Shown piece by piece: positions 33,658 through 42,527 of a DNA stretch of 64,000 nucleotides. The notes beneath the pieces were generated by a model. That model worked only from the letters and a program-made list of their open reading frames with translations. It ran no database searches and was not told the DNA's origin. Origin of the DNA: Saccharopolyspora erythraea NRRL 2338. GTDB taxonomy: Bacteria > Actinomycetota > Actinomycetes > Mycobacteriales > Pseudonocardiaceae. Position numbers and translations under genes: made by a program. The stretch's first letter is position 1. Each line of letters begins with the position of its first letter. The stretch spans positions 1,539,584-1,603,583 of the forward strand of contig NC_009142.1 in assembly GCF_000062885.1 (NCBI RefSeq), in the 5' to 3' direction.

Positions 33658-35781
33658 TCAGCCGGTCGTCGCCAACGCGAACGGCAGCACCGCCGGGGCA
33701 CCGGCCTCGCGGAGCAGCCGGCCGGCGATCGTGGCCGTCCAGCCGGTGTCGGCGTAGTCGTCCATCAGCAGCACCGGGCCGTCGAGCGCGGACAGCCGGG
33801 CGGCGAGCTCCTCCGGTACCCGGAACTGCTGCCACAGCGCTGCGACCCGCTGGGCGCTGTTGGTGGCCCGCTGCGGTCGCGTGGCGGGGTTGGTGGCCAC
33901 CTCGCCCAGCAGCGACAGCCTGCCGATCTCGGCGATCCGCGAGGCCAGGCTGCGCACCAGCTTCGGCCGGGACCGGGAACCCAGCGCGACCACACCCACC
34001 GGCCGCTGCGCCCAGTCCCACGCCGCCAGCACCTGCACGCAGGCGTTGAACAGGTCCTCGGGCAGTTCCTGATCGGGTGCCGAGGTGGAGAGGAGCTCGC
34101 GCAGCCGGTTCCCCCAGCCGATGTCGGTCAGCCTGCCCACCGCGCGGCCCTGTCCGCTCAGCTCGTCCGCCCGCAGCTTCCCGGAGACCGGCACGCCCAG
34201 CGCCCCCATCCCGGTCGGCCACATCTTGCGCGGCGACAGCTCGACACCCGGCCTGCGCAGGCGTTCCCCGGCCTGTTCGACGGCCTGCTCGTCGACGTCG
34301 GCGGAGTACCCGGAGCCGGTGCAGTTGTCGCAGCGCCCGCAGGGTTGCGCGTCCGGGTCGTCGAGCTGGCGGCGCAGGAACTCCATCCGGCAGCCGGAGG
34401 TGGAGAGGTAGTCCAGCATCGCCTGCTGCTCCGCTCGGCGCTCGGCGTTGATGCGCTCGTAGCGTTCGGCGTCGTAGGACCACGGCTGGCCGGTGGCCTC
34501 CCAGCCGCCCTTGACGCGGCGCACCGCGCCGTCGACGTCGAGCACCTTGAGCACCATCTCCAGCCGGGTGCGGCCCAGCTCGACGCGCGGCTCCAGCGCC
34601 GCGGTGGACAGCGTCCCGCCTGCCTCGGCGAGCGCGTCGAGGATCGCGCGCACCGTCGTCTCCGGCGGGAAGGCCAGCGACGCGAAGTAGGACCAGATGT
34701 CCTGGTCCTCGGGGCCCGGCAGCAGCAGCGCGTCGGCCCGCCGCACACCGCGGCCCGCGCGGCCGATCTGCTGGTAGTAGGCGATCGGCGACGACGGCGC
34801 CCCCAGGTGCACCACGAATCCGAGGTCGGGTTTGTCGAAGCCCATGCCCAGCGCGGAGGTGGCCACCAGCGCCTTGACCCGGTTCGCCAGCAGGTCCTCC
34901 TCCGCGCGCTGCCGTTCGGCGGGGTCGGTGCGCCCGGAGTAGGAGGCCACTTCGTAGCCCTGGTCGCGCAGGTAACCGGCGACCTCCTCGGTGGCCGCGA
35001 CGGTCAGCGTGTAGATGATCCCCGAGCCCGGCAGGTCGCCCAGCCTGCTGGCCAGCCAGCCCAGCCGCGCCTGCGCGGTCGGCAGCCGCACCACGCCCAG
35101 CCGCAGGCTCTCGCGGTCCAGGGTCCCGCGCAGCACCAGCGTCTCCTGCGGGTCGGAGAACTCGCCGCCGACGCCCAGCTGCTCGGAGACGTCGGTGACC
35201 ACGCGGTCGTTGGCGGTCGCGGTGGTGGCCAGCACGGGCACGCCTTCGGGCAGCTCGGTGAGCAGGGTCCGCAGGCGCCGGTAGTCGGGGCGGAAGTCGT
35301 GGCCCCAGTCGGAGATGCAGTGCGCCTCGTCGACCACCAGCAGCCCGGCGTTCTGGGTGAGCTCGGGCAGCACGTTGTCCCGGAAGTCGGGGTTGTTCAG
35401 CCGTTCCGGGCTCACCAGCAGCACGTCGACGTCGCCGACGACGACCTGCTCCTCGATCGCCGCCCACTCCTCGGGGTTGGCGGAGTTGATCGTCACCGCG
35501 TTGACCCCGGCAGCGGCGGCGGCCTCCACCTGGTTGCGCATCAGCGCCAGCAGCGGCGACACGATCACCGTCGGGCCCTCGCCGAGCTCGCGCAGCAGGG
35601 CGGTGGCCACGAAGTACACGGCGGACTTGCCCCAGCCGGTGCGCTGGACGACCAGCGCGCGGCGGCGTTGCAGCACGAGCGCGCGGATGGCGCTCCACTG
35701 GTCCTCGCGCAGCGCGGCTTCGGGACCGGCCAGGGCGCGGAGTCGTTCTTCGGCGAGTTCGCGCAGGGCGTTTTCGTCCAC
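33658..35781 (-). CDS. RecQ-like ATP-dependent DNA helicase with C-terminal phosphoribosyltransferase-like domain
   Basis: 707 residues. Helicase domain 1 has the Walker A QRTGWGKSA (residues 47-54; GWGKS instead of the common GGGKS), TVIVSPLLALM and the DEAH box LVVDEAHCISDWGHDFRPDY (151-154). Domain 2 has TSALGMGFDKPD and YYQQIGRAGRG. A zinc-binding module (SGCRMEFLRRQLDD...CGRCDNC) follows. The last 200 residues end in VLLMDDYADTGWT (about 670-682), the PRPP-loop pattern of phosphoribosyltransferases, and no HRDC domain is evident. It should unwind branched DNA; the tail function is unknown. Convergent with nothing nearby; single gene. Confidence 0.92.
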   Translation of the reverse strand: MDENALRELAEERLRALAGPEAALREDQWSAIRALVLQRRRALVVQRTGWGKSAVYFVATALLRELGEGPTVIVSPLLALMRNQVEAAAAAGVNAVTINSANPEEWAAIEEQVVVGDVDVLLVSPERLNNPDFRDNVLPELTQNAGLLVVDEAHCISDWGHDFRPDYRRLRTLLTELPEGVPVLATTATANDRVVTDVSEQLGVGGEFSDPQETLVLRGTLDRESLRLGVVRLPTAQARLGWLASRLGDLPGSGIIYTLTVAATEEVAGYLRDQGYEVASYSGRTDPAERQRAEEDLLANRVKALVATSALGMGFDKPDLGFVVHLGAPSSPIAYYQQIGRAGRGVRRADALLLPGPEDQDIWSYFASLAFPPETTVRAILDALAEAGGTLSTAALEPRVELGRTRLEMVLKVLDVDGAVRRVKGGWEATGQPWSYDAERYERINAERRAEQQAMLDYLSTSGCRMEFLRRQLDDPDAQPCGRCDNCTGSGYSADVDEQAVEQAGERLRRPGVELSPRKMWPTGMGALGVPVSGKLRADELSGQGRAVGRLTDIGWGNRLRELLSTSAPDQELPEDLFNACVQVLAAWDWAQRPVGVVALGSRSRPKLVRSLASRIAEIGRLSLLGEVATNPATRPQRATNSAQRVAALWQQFRVPEELAARLSALDGPVLLMDDYADTGWTATIAGRLLREAGAPAVLPFALATTG

Positions 35782-35901
35782 GCCCGATTCCTACCGGACG
35801 CCTCCGACGCGCCCGCCGCCGCCCATCGCCTCCGTCCGGCGTCGTGCTCGGACAGGTCCGTGCCGATGGGTCCCAGATGCCGGGAGGACTAACCTGGGCA
35901 C

Positions 35902-37239
35902 GTGACCACGAGCACGCAAGCCCCCTCCACGAAGGCCCAGGGCGAGGAGCTGCGCGAGCAGGTCCTCGCGGCGGCCCGCCGCGCCAAGCAGGCCGCCGCC
36001 GAGCTGGCCGTTGCCAACCGGGACACCAAGGACGCCCTGCTGCACGACATGGCCGACGCGCTGGTGCGGCGTGCGCCGGAGATCATCGCCGCCAACGACC
36101 TCGACGTGGCCGCCGGCCGAGAGGCCGGACTGGCCGAGGACATGATCGACCGGCTGCGCCTGGACGACGACCGGATCGCCGGGATGGCCGACGGACTGCG
36201 CACCGTGGCGGGCCTGCCGGACCCGGTCGGCGAGGTGCTGCGCGGGCAGGTGCTGCCCAACGGCCTGCAGCTCCAGCAGGTGCGGGTGCCGCTGGGCGTT
36301 GTCGGCATCGTCTACGAAGGCCGTCCGAACGTGACGGTGGACGCGGCCGGGCTGACCCTCAAAGCGGGCAACGCGGTGCTGCTGCGCGGCTCGTCCTCGG
36401 CGGAGCGGTCCAACACCGTGCTCGTCTCGATCCTCACCGACGTCGTCGTCGAGCACGGGCTGCCCGCCGACTCGGTGCAGCTGCTGCCGTGCCACGACCG
36501 GGCCTCGGTGCGCTACCTGATCACCGCGCGCGGGCTGGTCGACGTGGTCATCCCGCGCGGCGGCGCGGGCTTGATCTCGGCGGTGGTCGAGCAGGCGACC
36601 GTGCCGGCGATCGAGACCGGCGTCGGCAACTGCCACGTCTACGTCGACGCCAAGGCCGACGTGGACACCGCGCTGCGCATCCTGCTCAACTCCAAGGCGC
36701 GCCGGGTCAGCGTGTGCAACGCCGCGGAGAACCTCCTGGTGCACCAGGACATCGCCGCGGAGTTCCTGCCGCGCGCGCTGTCCGAACTGCACTCGGCGGG
36801 GGTGACCGTGCACGGCGACGAGCAGGTCGTCGAGGCGGGCGGCCCCAACGTCGTGCCCGCCACGGCCGAGGACTGGGACACCGAGTACCTCTCGCACGAC
36901 ATCGCCGCCGCGGTGGTGGAGTCGCTGCCCGCCGCGGTCGAGCACATCCGCGCCCACGGCTCCGGGCACACCGAGGCGATCGTCACCGACGACGTGCGCG
37001 CGGCCCGGCAGTTCAGCGCCCAGGTCGACGCGGCCGCGGTCATGGTCAACGCCTCCACGGCGTTCACCGACGGCGGTGAGTTCGGGATGGGCGCCGAGAT
37101 CGGGATCTCCACCCAGAAGCTGCACGCGCGCGGCCCGATGGGCCTGCCCGAGCTGACCTCGACCAAGTGGCTGGCCTTCGGCGACGGGCACGTGCGAGGC
37201 ACGGGCGCCTCCGGCGTGAACTCCTGCCCGGCCGGCTGA
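35902..37239 (+). CDS. proA: Glutamate-5-semialdehyde dehydrogenase (gamma-glutamyl phosphate reductase)
   Basis: 445 residues from GTG. Typical motifs are [55 protein letters not shown] and the catalytic cysteine in [14 protein letters not shown], then [28 protein letters not shown]. It makes glutamate semialdehyde from the proB product using NADPH. TAACCT (35890-35895) ends 6 bases before the GTG, so the transcript is probably leaderless. It is separated from proB by an accessory block rather than adjacent as in many genomes. Confidence 0.97.
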   Translation: MTTSTQAPSTKAQGEELREQVLAAARRAKQAAAELAVANRDTKDALLHDMADALVRRAPEIIAANDLDVAAGREAGLAEDMIDRLRLDDDRIAGMADGLRTVAGLPDPVGEVLRGQVLPNGLQLQQVRVPLGVVGIVYEGRPNVTVDAAGLTLKAGNAVLLRGSSSAERSNTVLVSILTDVVVEHGLPADSVQLLPCHDRASVRYLITARGLVDVVIPRGGAGLISAVVEQATVPAIETGVGNCHVYVDAKADVDTALRILLNSKARRVSVCNAAENLLVHQDIAAEFLPRALSELHSAGVTVHGDEQVVEAGGPNVVPATAEDWDTEYLSHDIAAAVVESLPAAVEHIRAHGSGHTEAIVTDDVRAARQFSAQVDAAAVMVNASTAFTDGGEFGMGAEIGISTQKLHARGPMGLPELTSTKWLAFGDGHVRGTGASGVNSCPAG

Positions 37240-37249
37240 AGGACGAGCC

Positions 37250-37816
37250 GTGTCCGCCAGCCCGCGCCGGCGGCGCGACTCCGCGGCGACCCGCGAGGCG
37301 CTGCTGCGTGCCGCCGCGGAGCTGTTCGCCGAGCGCGGGTTCGAGCAGGCGACGGTCCGCGACGTCGCCGCCCGCGCGGGCGTGAACCAGGCGCTGCTGT
37401 TCCGCTACTTCGGATCCAAGCAGGAGCTGTTCGCCGAGGTCCTGGCCAGGGACAGCCGCGGGATGCTCGACGAGCCCCTGGAGGAGCTGCCGAGGCGGCT
37501 GCTGGAGGCGGTGCTGGCCGCCCGCCACACCGGTGAGGACCACCCGTTCGCGGCGATGCTGCGTTCCTTCAGCGACGAGCGCGCGGCGCAGCTGCTCCGC
37601 GAGGAGCTGGGCAGGCGCTACGTCGCGCGGCTGAGCGAGCTGAGCGGTGCCGACGACGCCGAGCTGCGCGCCGAGATCGTGCTGGCCTGCGTGTTCGGCC
37701 TGGGCCTGGCCAGGTCGGTGCTGCGCAGCCCGGCGCTGGTCGAGGCCGCGCCGGAGGCGGTCGCCGAGCACATGGTGCGCGTGGTCGAGACACTTCTCGG
37801 TGACGAGCGCTCCTGA
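37250..37816 (+). CDS. TetR-family transcriptional regulator
   Basis: 188 residues from GTG, 10 bases after proA. The DNA-binding domain is RREALLRAAAELFAERGFEQATVRDVAARAGVNQALLFRYFGSKQELFAEVL-like (residues about 10-60). The C-terminal half is a TetR ligand domain (PFAAMLRSFSDERAAQLLREEL). The next gene is a cytochrome P450 whose promoter region has a perfect 8-2-8 palindrome, a likely operator for this repressor. Confidence 0.92.
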   Translation: MSASPRRRRDSAATREALLRAAAELFAERGFEQATVRDVAARAGVNQALLFRYFGSKQELFAEVLARDSRGMLDEPLEELPRRLLEAVLAARHTGEDHPFAAMLRSFSDERAAQLLREELGRRYVARLSELSGADDAELRAEIVLACVFGLGLARSVLRSPALVEAAPEAVAEHMVRVVETLLGDERS

Positions 37817-37872
37817 CCCGCTGCTCGGTTCGGGTGTTCATCCGTGCGCGCCGGGCCGGGGCCGGAGTAGCT

Positions 37873-37890
37873 TGTAAGCAGTTGCTTACA
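37873..37890 (+). promoter_or_regulatory. Operator upstream of the P450 gene
   Basis: Perfect inverted repeat TGTAAGCAGTTGCTTACA (37873-37890), two 8-bp arms around GT, 16 bases before the P450 ATG and overlapping the probable promoter or leader. It resembles TetR-type operators; the adjacent TetR gene is the obvious candidate. Confidence 0.75.
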
Positions 37891-37906
37891 TCACTGGGAG
37901 CCCAGC

Positions 37907-39103
37907 ATGCCCGAGCCGAGGCCCTACCCCTTCAGCGCCGCCGAGCGGCTGAACCTCGACCCCTTCTACGCGCGGCTGCGCGCCCAGGAGCCGATGTCGC
38001 GGGTCAAGCTGCCCTACGGCGAGGCCGCCTGGCTGGCGACCAGGTACGAGGACGCCAAGGTCGTGCTCGCCGACCCCCGGTTCAGCCGGGCCGCGGTGCT
38101 GGAGAAGGACGAGCCGCGGATGCGCCCGGGCATCACCGGCGGCGGCATCCTGAGCATGGACCCGCCGGACCACACGCGGCTGCGCAGGCTGGTGGCCAAG
38201 GCGTTCACCCAGCGCCGCGTCGAGCGGCTGCGTCCGCGCACCCAGGAGATCGCCGACGGCCTGGTGGACCGGATGATCGAGCACGGCTCGCCCGCCGACC
38301 TCGTCGAGGAGTTCGCCCTGCCGCTGCCGATCACCGTCATCTGCGAGTTGCTCGGCGTGCCCTACGAGGACCGGGATGACTTCCGCGAGTGGTCGGACGC
38401 CTTCCTGTCGACCACCAAGCTGACACCCGAACAGGTCGTCGACTACATGGACCGGATGTTCGGCTACATGGCGGGGTTGATCGCCAAACGGCGGGTGGAC
38501 CCGCAGGACGACCTCATGAGCGCGCTGATCGAGGCCCGCGACGAGCACGACAAGCTGACGGAGCAGGAGATGGTCCAGCTCGCGGCGGGCATCCTGGTCG
38601 CGGGTCACGAGACCACCGCGACCCAGATCCCGAACTTCGTCTACGTCCTGCTCACCCACCCGGACCAGCTCGAGGGCCTGCTCGCCGACCTCGACGGCCT
38701 GCCCCGCGCCGTCGAGGAGCTGACCCGGTACGTGCCGCTCGGCGTCGCGGCGGTCTTCGCCCGCTATGCGGTGGAGGACGTCGAGCTGGGCGGCGTCACG
38801 GTCCGCGCCGGGGAACCGGTGCTGGTCAGCGCGTCGTCGGCCAACCGCGACGAGGCCGTCTTCGACGACCCCGACCGGCTCGACCTGACCCGCGAGAACA
38901 ACGCCCACATCGGCTTCGGGCACGGCCCGCACCACTGCCTCGGCGCCCAGCTCGCCCGACTGGAGCTCCAGGTCGGCCTGCGCACGCTGCTGACCCGCCT
39001 GCCCGGCCTGCGGTTCGCCGGCGGCGAGGACGACGTGGTGTGGAAGGAAGGCATGCTCGTGCGCGGCCCTTCGAAGCTCGAAGTGGCGTGGCAATCTGAA
39101 TGA
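37907..39103 (+). CDS. Cytochrome P450
   Basis: 398 residues, soluble bacterial class. Helix I motif AAGILVAGHETTATQ (oxygen activation), the ExxR pair in VEELTRY, and the heme loop FGHGPHHCLGAQLARLE with the axial cysteine at 344. GGGILSMDPPDHTRLRRLVAKAFTQRRVE is the usual C-helix region. It would oxidise a small substrate using the ferredoxin encoded just downstream. GGGAG lies before the ATG. The CYP family cannot be fixed by eye; closest in style to CYP105/CYP107 actinobacterial enzymes. Confidence 0.95.
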   Translation: MPEPRPYPFSAAERLNLDPFYARLRAQEPMSRVKLPYGEAAWLATRYEDAKVVLADPRFSRAAVLEKDEPRMRPGITGGGILSMDPPDHTRLRRLVAKAFTQRRVERLRPRTQEIADGLVDRMIEHGSPADLVEEFALPLPITVICELLGVPYEDRDDFREWSDAFLSTTKLTPEQVVDYMDRMFGYMAGLIAKRRVDPQDDLMSALIEARDEHDKLTEQEMVQLAAGILVAGHETTATQIPNFVYVLLTHPDQLEGLLADLDGLPRAVEELTRYVPLGVAAVFARYAVEDVELGGVTVRAGEPVLVSASSANRDEAVFDDPDRLDLTRENNAHIGFGHGPHHCLGAQLARLELQVGLRTLLTRLPGLRFAGGEDDVVWKEGMLVRGPSKLEVAWQSE

Positions 39104-39174
39104 GTGAATCGGCTGCACGGGGATCGTGCGGTGAGGCAAGATCGTTCGGGACTTCCCCGACGAAGGACGGCAGC

Positions 39175-39399
39175 ATGGCTTGGTTGGTCGAGTTGGACGG
39201 CGACACCTGCATCGGCTCGGGCATGTGCATCGGGACGGCCCCCGACCACTTCGGTGTGGACGAGGGCGGTGCCTCCTGCGTGCTGAAGGAGCGGGTGGAG
39301 CCGGCCGACGCGGTGGTGGACGCCGCGGAGTCCTGCCCGGTCGAGGCGATCAAGGTTCGCGACGCCGAGACCGGCGAGGTGCTGGCTCCGCTGGAGTGA
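39175..39399 (+). CDS. 3Fe-4S-type ferredoxin, P450 redox partner
   Basis: 74 residues from ATG, with AAGGA upstream. Cys12 and Cys18 (CIGSGMC) and Cys54 (CPVEAI) are placed as in the single-cluster ferredoxins paired with actinobacterial P450s, where the second of the four usual positions is not Cys, giving a 3Fe-4S cluster. It hands electrons from a ferredoxin reductase to the P450 71 bases upstream; no reductase gene is present in the window. Confidence 0.92.
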   Translation: MAWLVELDGDTCIGSGMCIGTAPDHFGVDEGGASCVLKERVEPADAVVDAAESCPVEAIKVRDAETGEVLAPLE

Positions 39400-39463
39400 T
39401 CGCCGACACTATCGCGCGCGAGGGCGAGCGGCCCCGCGCGAGGACCTCGTAGGCTTTCCAACC

Positions 39464-40102
39464 ATGTCTCGTCGGCGCCGCATCGGTGTCATGGGTGGCA
39501 CCTTCGATCCGATCCACCACGGCCACCTGGTCGCGGCCAGTGAGGTCCAAGCGCAGTTCGGCCTCGAACAGGTGATCTTCGTGCCGACCGGCCAGCCGTG
39601 GCAGAAGACCCACGAGGTGGTCAGCCCGGCCGAGGACCGCTACCTGATGACCGTGGTCGCCACCGCGTCCAACCCCCGGTTCCAGGTCAGCCGGGTCGAC
39701 ATCGACCGCGCCGGGCCCACCTACACCGCCGACACGCTGGCCGACCTGCGCGCCCTGTACCCGGAAGCCGAGCTGTACTTCATCACCGGGGCGGACGCGC
39801 TGGAGCAGATCCTGTCGTGGCACCGGGTGGACGAGCTGTTCGAGCTGGCGCACTTCATCGGCGTCACCCGGCCCGGCTACCAGCTGGCGGGCGAGCACCT
39901 GCCCAAGGGCGCGGTGTCGCTGGTGGAGATCCCGGCGATGGCGATCTCCTCCACCGGCTGCCGCCAGCGCGTCCGCGCCGGCCTGCCGGTCTGGTACCTG
40001 GTGCCTGACGGCATCGTCCAGTACATCGCCAAGCGGGGCCTGTACCGGGGAGAAGACGACTCGGCAGGGGTCGAGTGGGGGCCGAGGCCATCCGGTACCT
40101 GA
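39464..40102 (+). CDS. nadD: Nicotinate-nucleotide adenylyltransferase
   Basis: 212 residues. [21 protein letters not shown] holds the nucleotidyl-transferase HxGH motif, followed by [29 protein letters not shown] and [21 protein letters not shown], which replaces the usual ISST-x-IR. It joins ATP and nicotinate mononucleotide in NAD synthesis. TAGGCT lies 8 bases before ATG. Its presence between proA and rsfS is the conserved order, interrupted here by the P450 cassette. Confidence 0.95.
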   Translation: MSRRRRIGVMGGTFDPIHHGHLVAASEVQAQFGLEQVIFVPTGQPWQKTHEVVSPAEDRYLMTVVATASNPRFQVSRVDIDRAGPTYTADTLADLRALYPEAELYFITGADALEQILSWHRVDELFELAHFIGVTRPGYQLAGEHLPKGAVSLVEIPAMAISSTGCRQRVRAGLPVWYLVPDGIVQYIAKRGLYRGEDDSAGVEWGPRPSGT

Positions 40103-40129
40103 CCGGTGCAACCCGGTCCAACCTGCGCC

Positions 40130-40549
40130 TCACGCCGGTGACGGAGCCGCTTCTGTGCGGGCGTTGAACACCAGCTCCCAGACGTGTCCGTCGGGGTCTG
40201 TGAAGTATCCGGTGTAGGACCCGTCGTAGTCACCGGCCGGCTGCGGAGCCGATCCGCCTGCTGCTGCGGCGCGAGCGAGGGTGTCGTCGACCTCCTGTTG
40301 GCTGCCGATGGCGCACGTGATGATGCACCCGGCCGCCGCGGACGGATCATGAGGAGCAACGTCGGCGCGGCCGGCGTATTTCGCGAACTCGTCCCGGCCG
40401 ATGAGGAAAAGGGACAGGTTCGGCAATTCGAACAGGATGATGCCCTCATCGATGCCGTCGGTGCGCAACCCCAGCCCGTCTCTGTAGAAGCGCAGTGATC
40501 TGTCCAGGTCGGCGACTGGCAGCGAAACGATGGTGGTCTTGGGTTTCAC
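40130..40549 (-). CDS. VOC-superfamily (glyoxalase/dioxygenase-like) protein
   Basis: 139 residues from GTG with AGGAGAAAG upstream. TTIVSLPVADLDRSLRFYRDGLGLRTDG and YTGYFTDPDGHVWELVFN are the paired beta-alpha-beta-beta-beta modules of this fold; the C-terminal Glu is a usual metal ligand. The reaction cannot be predicted: VOC members include lyases, dioxygenases and binding proteins. Convergent with nadD. Confidence 0.85.
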   Translation of the reverse strand: MKPKTTIVSLPVADLDRSLRFYRDGLGLRTDGIDEGIILFELPNLSLFLIGRDEFAKYAGRADVAPHDPSAAAGCIITCAIGSQQEVDDTLARAAAAGGSAPQPAGDYDGSYTGYFTDPDGHVWELVFNARTEAAPSPA

Positions 40550-40988
40550 GCTTTCTCCTCAGCTGGCTGTTCGGGGCAGAATACCTGGTCAGGGCCATGA
40601 TCGAAGAAGCTTGTGCTGATCAGACCGGGACCACGGTGTCGAGAACCGAAGTAGTCGGCTGCTCCGGTACAACCTCGCATCCCTCACCGACAAACGTCAG
40701 CGTCGAAGCGATCCCGAGGCCAGGTGATCTGCTTGAGCCGTACCGGTTCCCGAGGTTCGTTGTGCACTTACCGCCGAGGCACGCTACGAAAACTCCGGTC
40801 GCGCATTGCGTCTTCGACTTGTCACCTCCATGGAGCAATCCCAGCGGGTCGCGCTGTCTTGCTCGCAGGGCATGACGGCGCGGCGGGTCGTAGCGTGGTA
40901 GCTCCAGACGGGCCGGGACAGGCGGGGACCGCGCCGGACCGTCCGTTCGACATCGCCTTCCGGAGGACGCGCGGAGGAGGAGAGGGTC
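40550..40988. other. Intergenic region with a doubtful cysteine-rich minus-strand ORF
   Basis: 439 bases with no firm gene. A minus-strand frame ending at 40620 reads CATGVFVACLGGKC with several Ser/Thr and a fourth Cys further on, up to 72 residues from a possible TTG at 40838. It lacks a ribosome site at a proper distance. A perfect GGAGGTGA on the minus strand at about 40828 has no good start codon in that frame. Left as undecided. Confidence 0.35.
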
Positions 40989-41264
40989 ATGGCCACCAAG
41001 CAGCGGAAGTCGACGACCGTGGAGATGCCGGGTGTGACGGCCGAGGTCCACCAGCCGGACCACTACATCCCCACGCGCGACGACCTGGCGGGCGCGGCGA
41101 ACGCCGTCCGCTCCTACTTGCCCTCCGGTCGGACCATGGCCTTCTACGGTGGTCTCGGAGCGCTGGCCGCCTTCTCGATGATCGAATGGCCGGTGGCGGC
41201 CGCGATCGGCCTTGGGGTGGCGGTGGCCCAGCGCGGCGGCTCGCAGGAGAAGCAGAGTTCCTGA
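40989..41264 (+). CDS. Small membrane protein, function unknown
   Basis: 91 residues from ATG with GGAGGAGAGGG upstream. The N-terminal 50 residues are hydrophilic (VEMPGVTAEVHQPDHYIPTRDDL). A hydrophobic segment of two short helices follows at about 53-82 (FYGGLGALAAFSMIEWPVAAAIGLGVAVAQ), and a short polar end. It is probably membrane-anchored with its N-terminus in the cytoplasm. No known domain. It precedes a YdcF-like gene by 19 bases, suggesting co-transcription. Confidence 0.75.
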   Translation: MATKQRKSTTVEMPGVTAEVHQPDHYIPTRDDLAGAANAVRSYLPSGRTMAFYGGLGALAAFSMIEWPVAAAIGLGVAVAQRGGSQEKQSS

Positions 41265-41283
41265 AACGTGCCGAGGTGAGTGG

Positions 41284-41952
41284 ATGGTGACGCCGGGCCC
41301 CGGAATCCCGGACGAGGTCCGCGGCGAGGTCGAACTGCTGTGGGAGTACCACGACCTGCGGCACGAGCTGCGGCCGTGCGATGTCGGCGTCGGCCTGGGC
41401 TGCCACGACATCGGTGTCGCCGACCAGGTCGCGGACCTCTACCACGCGGGATACTTCCCGCTGATCGTCTTCACCGGCGCGAACGCGCCGACCACCGTCG
41501 AGCGGTTCCCCCGCGGCGAAGCCGTGCACTACCGGGAGCGCGCGCTGGAACTCGGGGTTCCCGACGCCGCGATCGTCGTCGAGCCGAGGGCCACCAACAC
41601 CGGCGAGAACATCGAGTACACCCGGCAGGTCCTCGCCGGACGCCGCATGGAAGTCCGTTCGCTGCTGATGGTGTGCAAGCCGTACCAGCAGCGCCGCGCC
41701 TACGCCACGGCCAAGCACATCTGGCCGGAGGTCGAGATCGTGTGCGGTGCGCGGCGCCTCCCGCTCGACGACTACGTCGAATCGATCGGCGACGCCCGGC
41801 GGGTGATCGACATGCTCGTCGGCGACACCCAGCGCATCACCCTCTACGCGCAACGGGGCTTCGCCGTGGCCCAGCACGTGCCGCGGGAGGTCGACGCGGC
41901 CTGGCGGCGGCTCGTCGACGCGGGCTACACCGGCAGGCTCGTCCGTGACTAG
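41284..41952 (+). CDS. YdcF/SanA-like DUF218 protein
   Basis: 222 residues from ATG with GAGGTGAG upstream. VGLGCHDIGVADQVADLYHAGYFPLIVFTGA, AVHYRERALELGVPDAAIVVEPRATNTGENIEYTRQVL and LMVCKPYQQRRAYATAKHIWPEVEI match DUF218 proteins. There is no N-terminal membrane helix, so this is the cytoplasmic YdcF type. S-adenosylmethionine binding has been shown for E. coli YdcF; the biological role is unclear. Confidence 0.88.
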   Translation: MVTPGPGIPDEVRGEVELLWEYHDLRHELRPCDVGVGLGCHDIGVADQVADLYHAGYFPLIVFTGANAPTTVERFPRGEAVHYRERALELGVPDAAIVVEPRATNTGENIEYTRQVLAGRRMEVRSLLMVCKPYQQRRAYATAKHIWPEVEIVCGARRLPLDDYVESIGDARRVIDMLVGDTQRITLYAQRGFAVAQHVPREVDAAWRRLVDAGYTGRLVRD

Positions 41953-42074
41953 CGTCTCCCAAGCGGTGGATGCGGCGTGCGTTGCGTCACCGAGCGTTGC
42001 GGCGCGCGGGCTGAACCACCCGGTACGAGGCTCGGCCGAGGCGAGCAGGTGAGACCCCGGACGGGTGGAATCGC

Positions 42075-42080
42075 TATCCT
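42075..42080 (+). promoter_or_regulatory. Probable -10 box of rsfS operon
   Basis: TATCCT at 42075-42080 in the 170-base gap after the DUF218 gene gives a leader of about 40 bases to the GTG at 42126. The -35 region is not clear. Confidence 0.4.
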
Positions 42081-42125
42081 CTAGCCGGCGTGGGTAGCCC
42101 ACCGTGCCCACCCGAGAGGAGTGAC

Positions 42126-42527
42126 GTGGCAGCCACTGAGGACGCCCGCAGGCTGGCCCTGGTAGCGGCGCAGGCGGCGGCGGACAAGAAGGCCACGGAC
42201 GTGGTCGTGCTCGACGTGTCCGAGCAGTTGGTCATCACCGACTGCTTCCTGATCGCCTCGGCGCCGAACGAGCGCCAGGTGGAGGCGATCGTGGACTCGG
42301 TCGAGGAGAAGATGCGCGCCGCGGGCACCAAGCCGGTCCGGCGCGAAGGGGCCCGCGAGGGCCGCTGGGTGCTGCTCGACTTCGTCGACGTCGTCGTGCA
42401 CGTACAGCACGCCGACGAACGCGCGTTCTACGGCCTCGAGCGGCTGTGGAAGGACTGCCCCCGCATCCCGTTCGAGGACCGCACCGGCCCGCCCGCCGAG
42501 TCCGAGGACGAGAGCGGTCCGGCGTGA
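42126..42527 (+). CDS. rsfS: Ribosome silencing factor
   Basis: 133 residues from GTG with GAGAGGA six bases upstream. ALVAAQAAADKKATDVVVLDVSEQLVITDCFLIASAPNERQVEAIVDSVEEKM and GRWVLLDFVDVVVHVQHADERAFYGLERLW are the RsfS/Iojap signature. It binds L14 and keeps subunits apart in stationary phase. The stop overlaps the phosphatase start (GTGA). Confidence 0.96.
   Translation: MAATEDARRLALVAAQAAADKKATDVVVLDVSEQLVITDCFLIASAPNERQVEAIVDSVEEKMRAAGTKPVRREGAREGRWVLLDFVDVVVHVQHADERAFYGLERLWKDCPRIPFEDRTGPPAESEDESGPA

Noticed and set aside
33607-35892. 761-codon plus-strand frame opposite the RecQ-like gene
   Set aside because: Antisense shadow; the minus-strand frame carries all helicase motifs, terminator and start signals.
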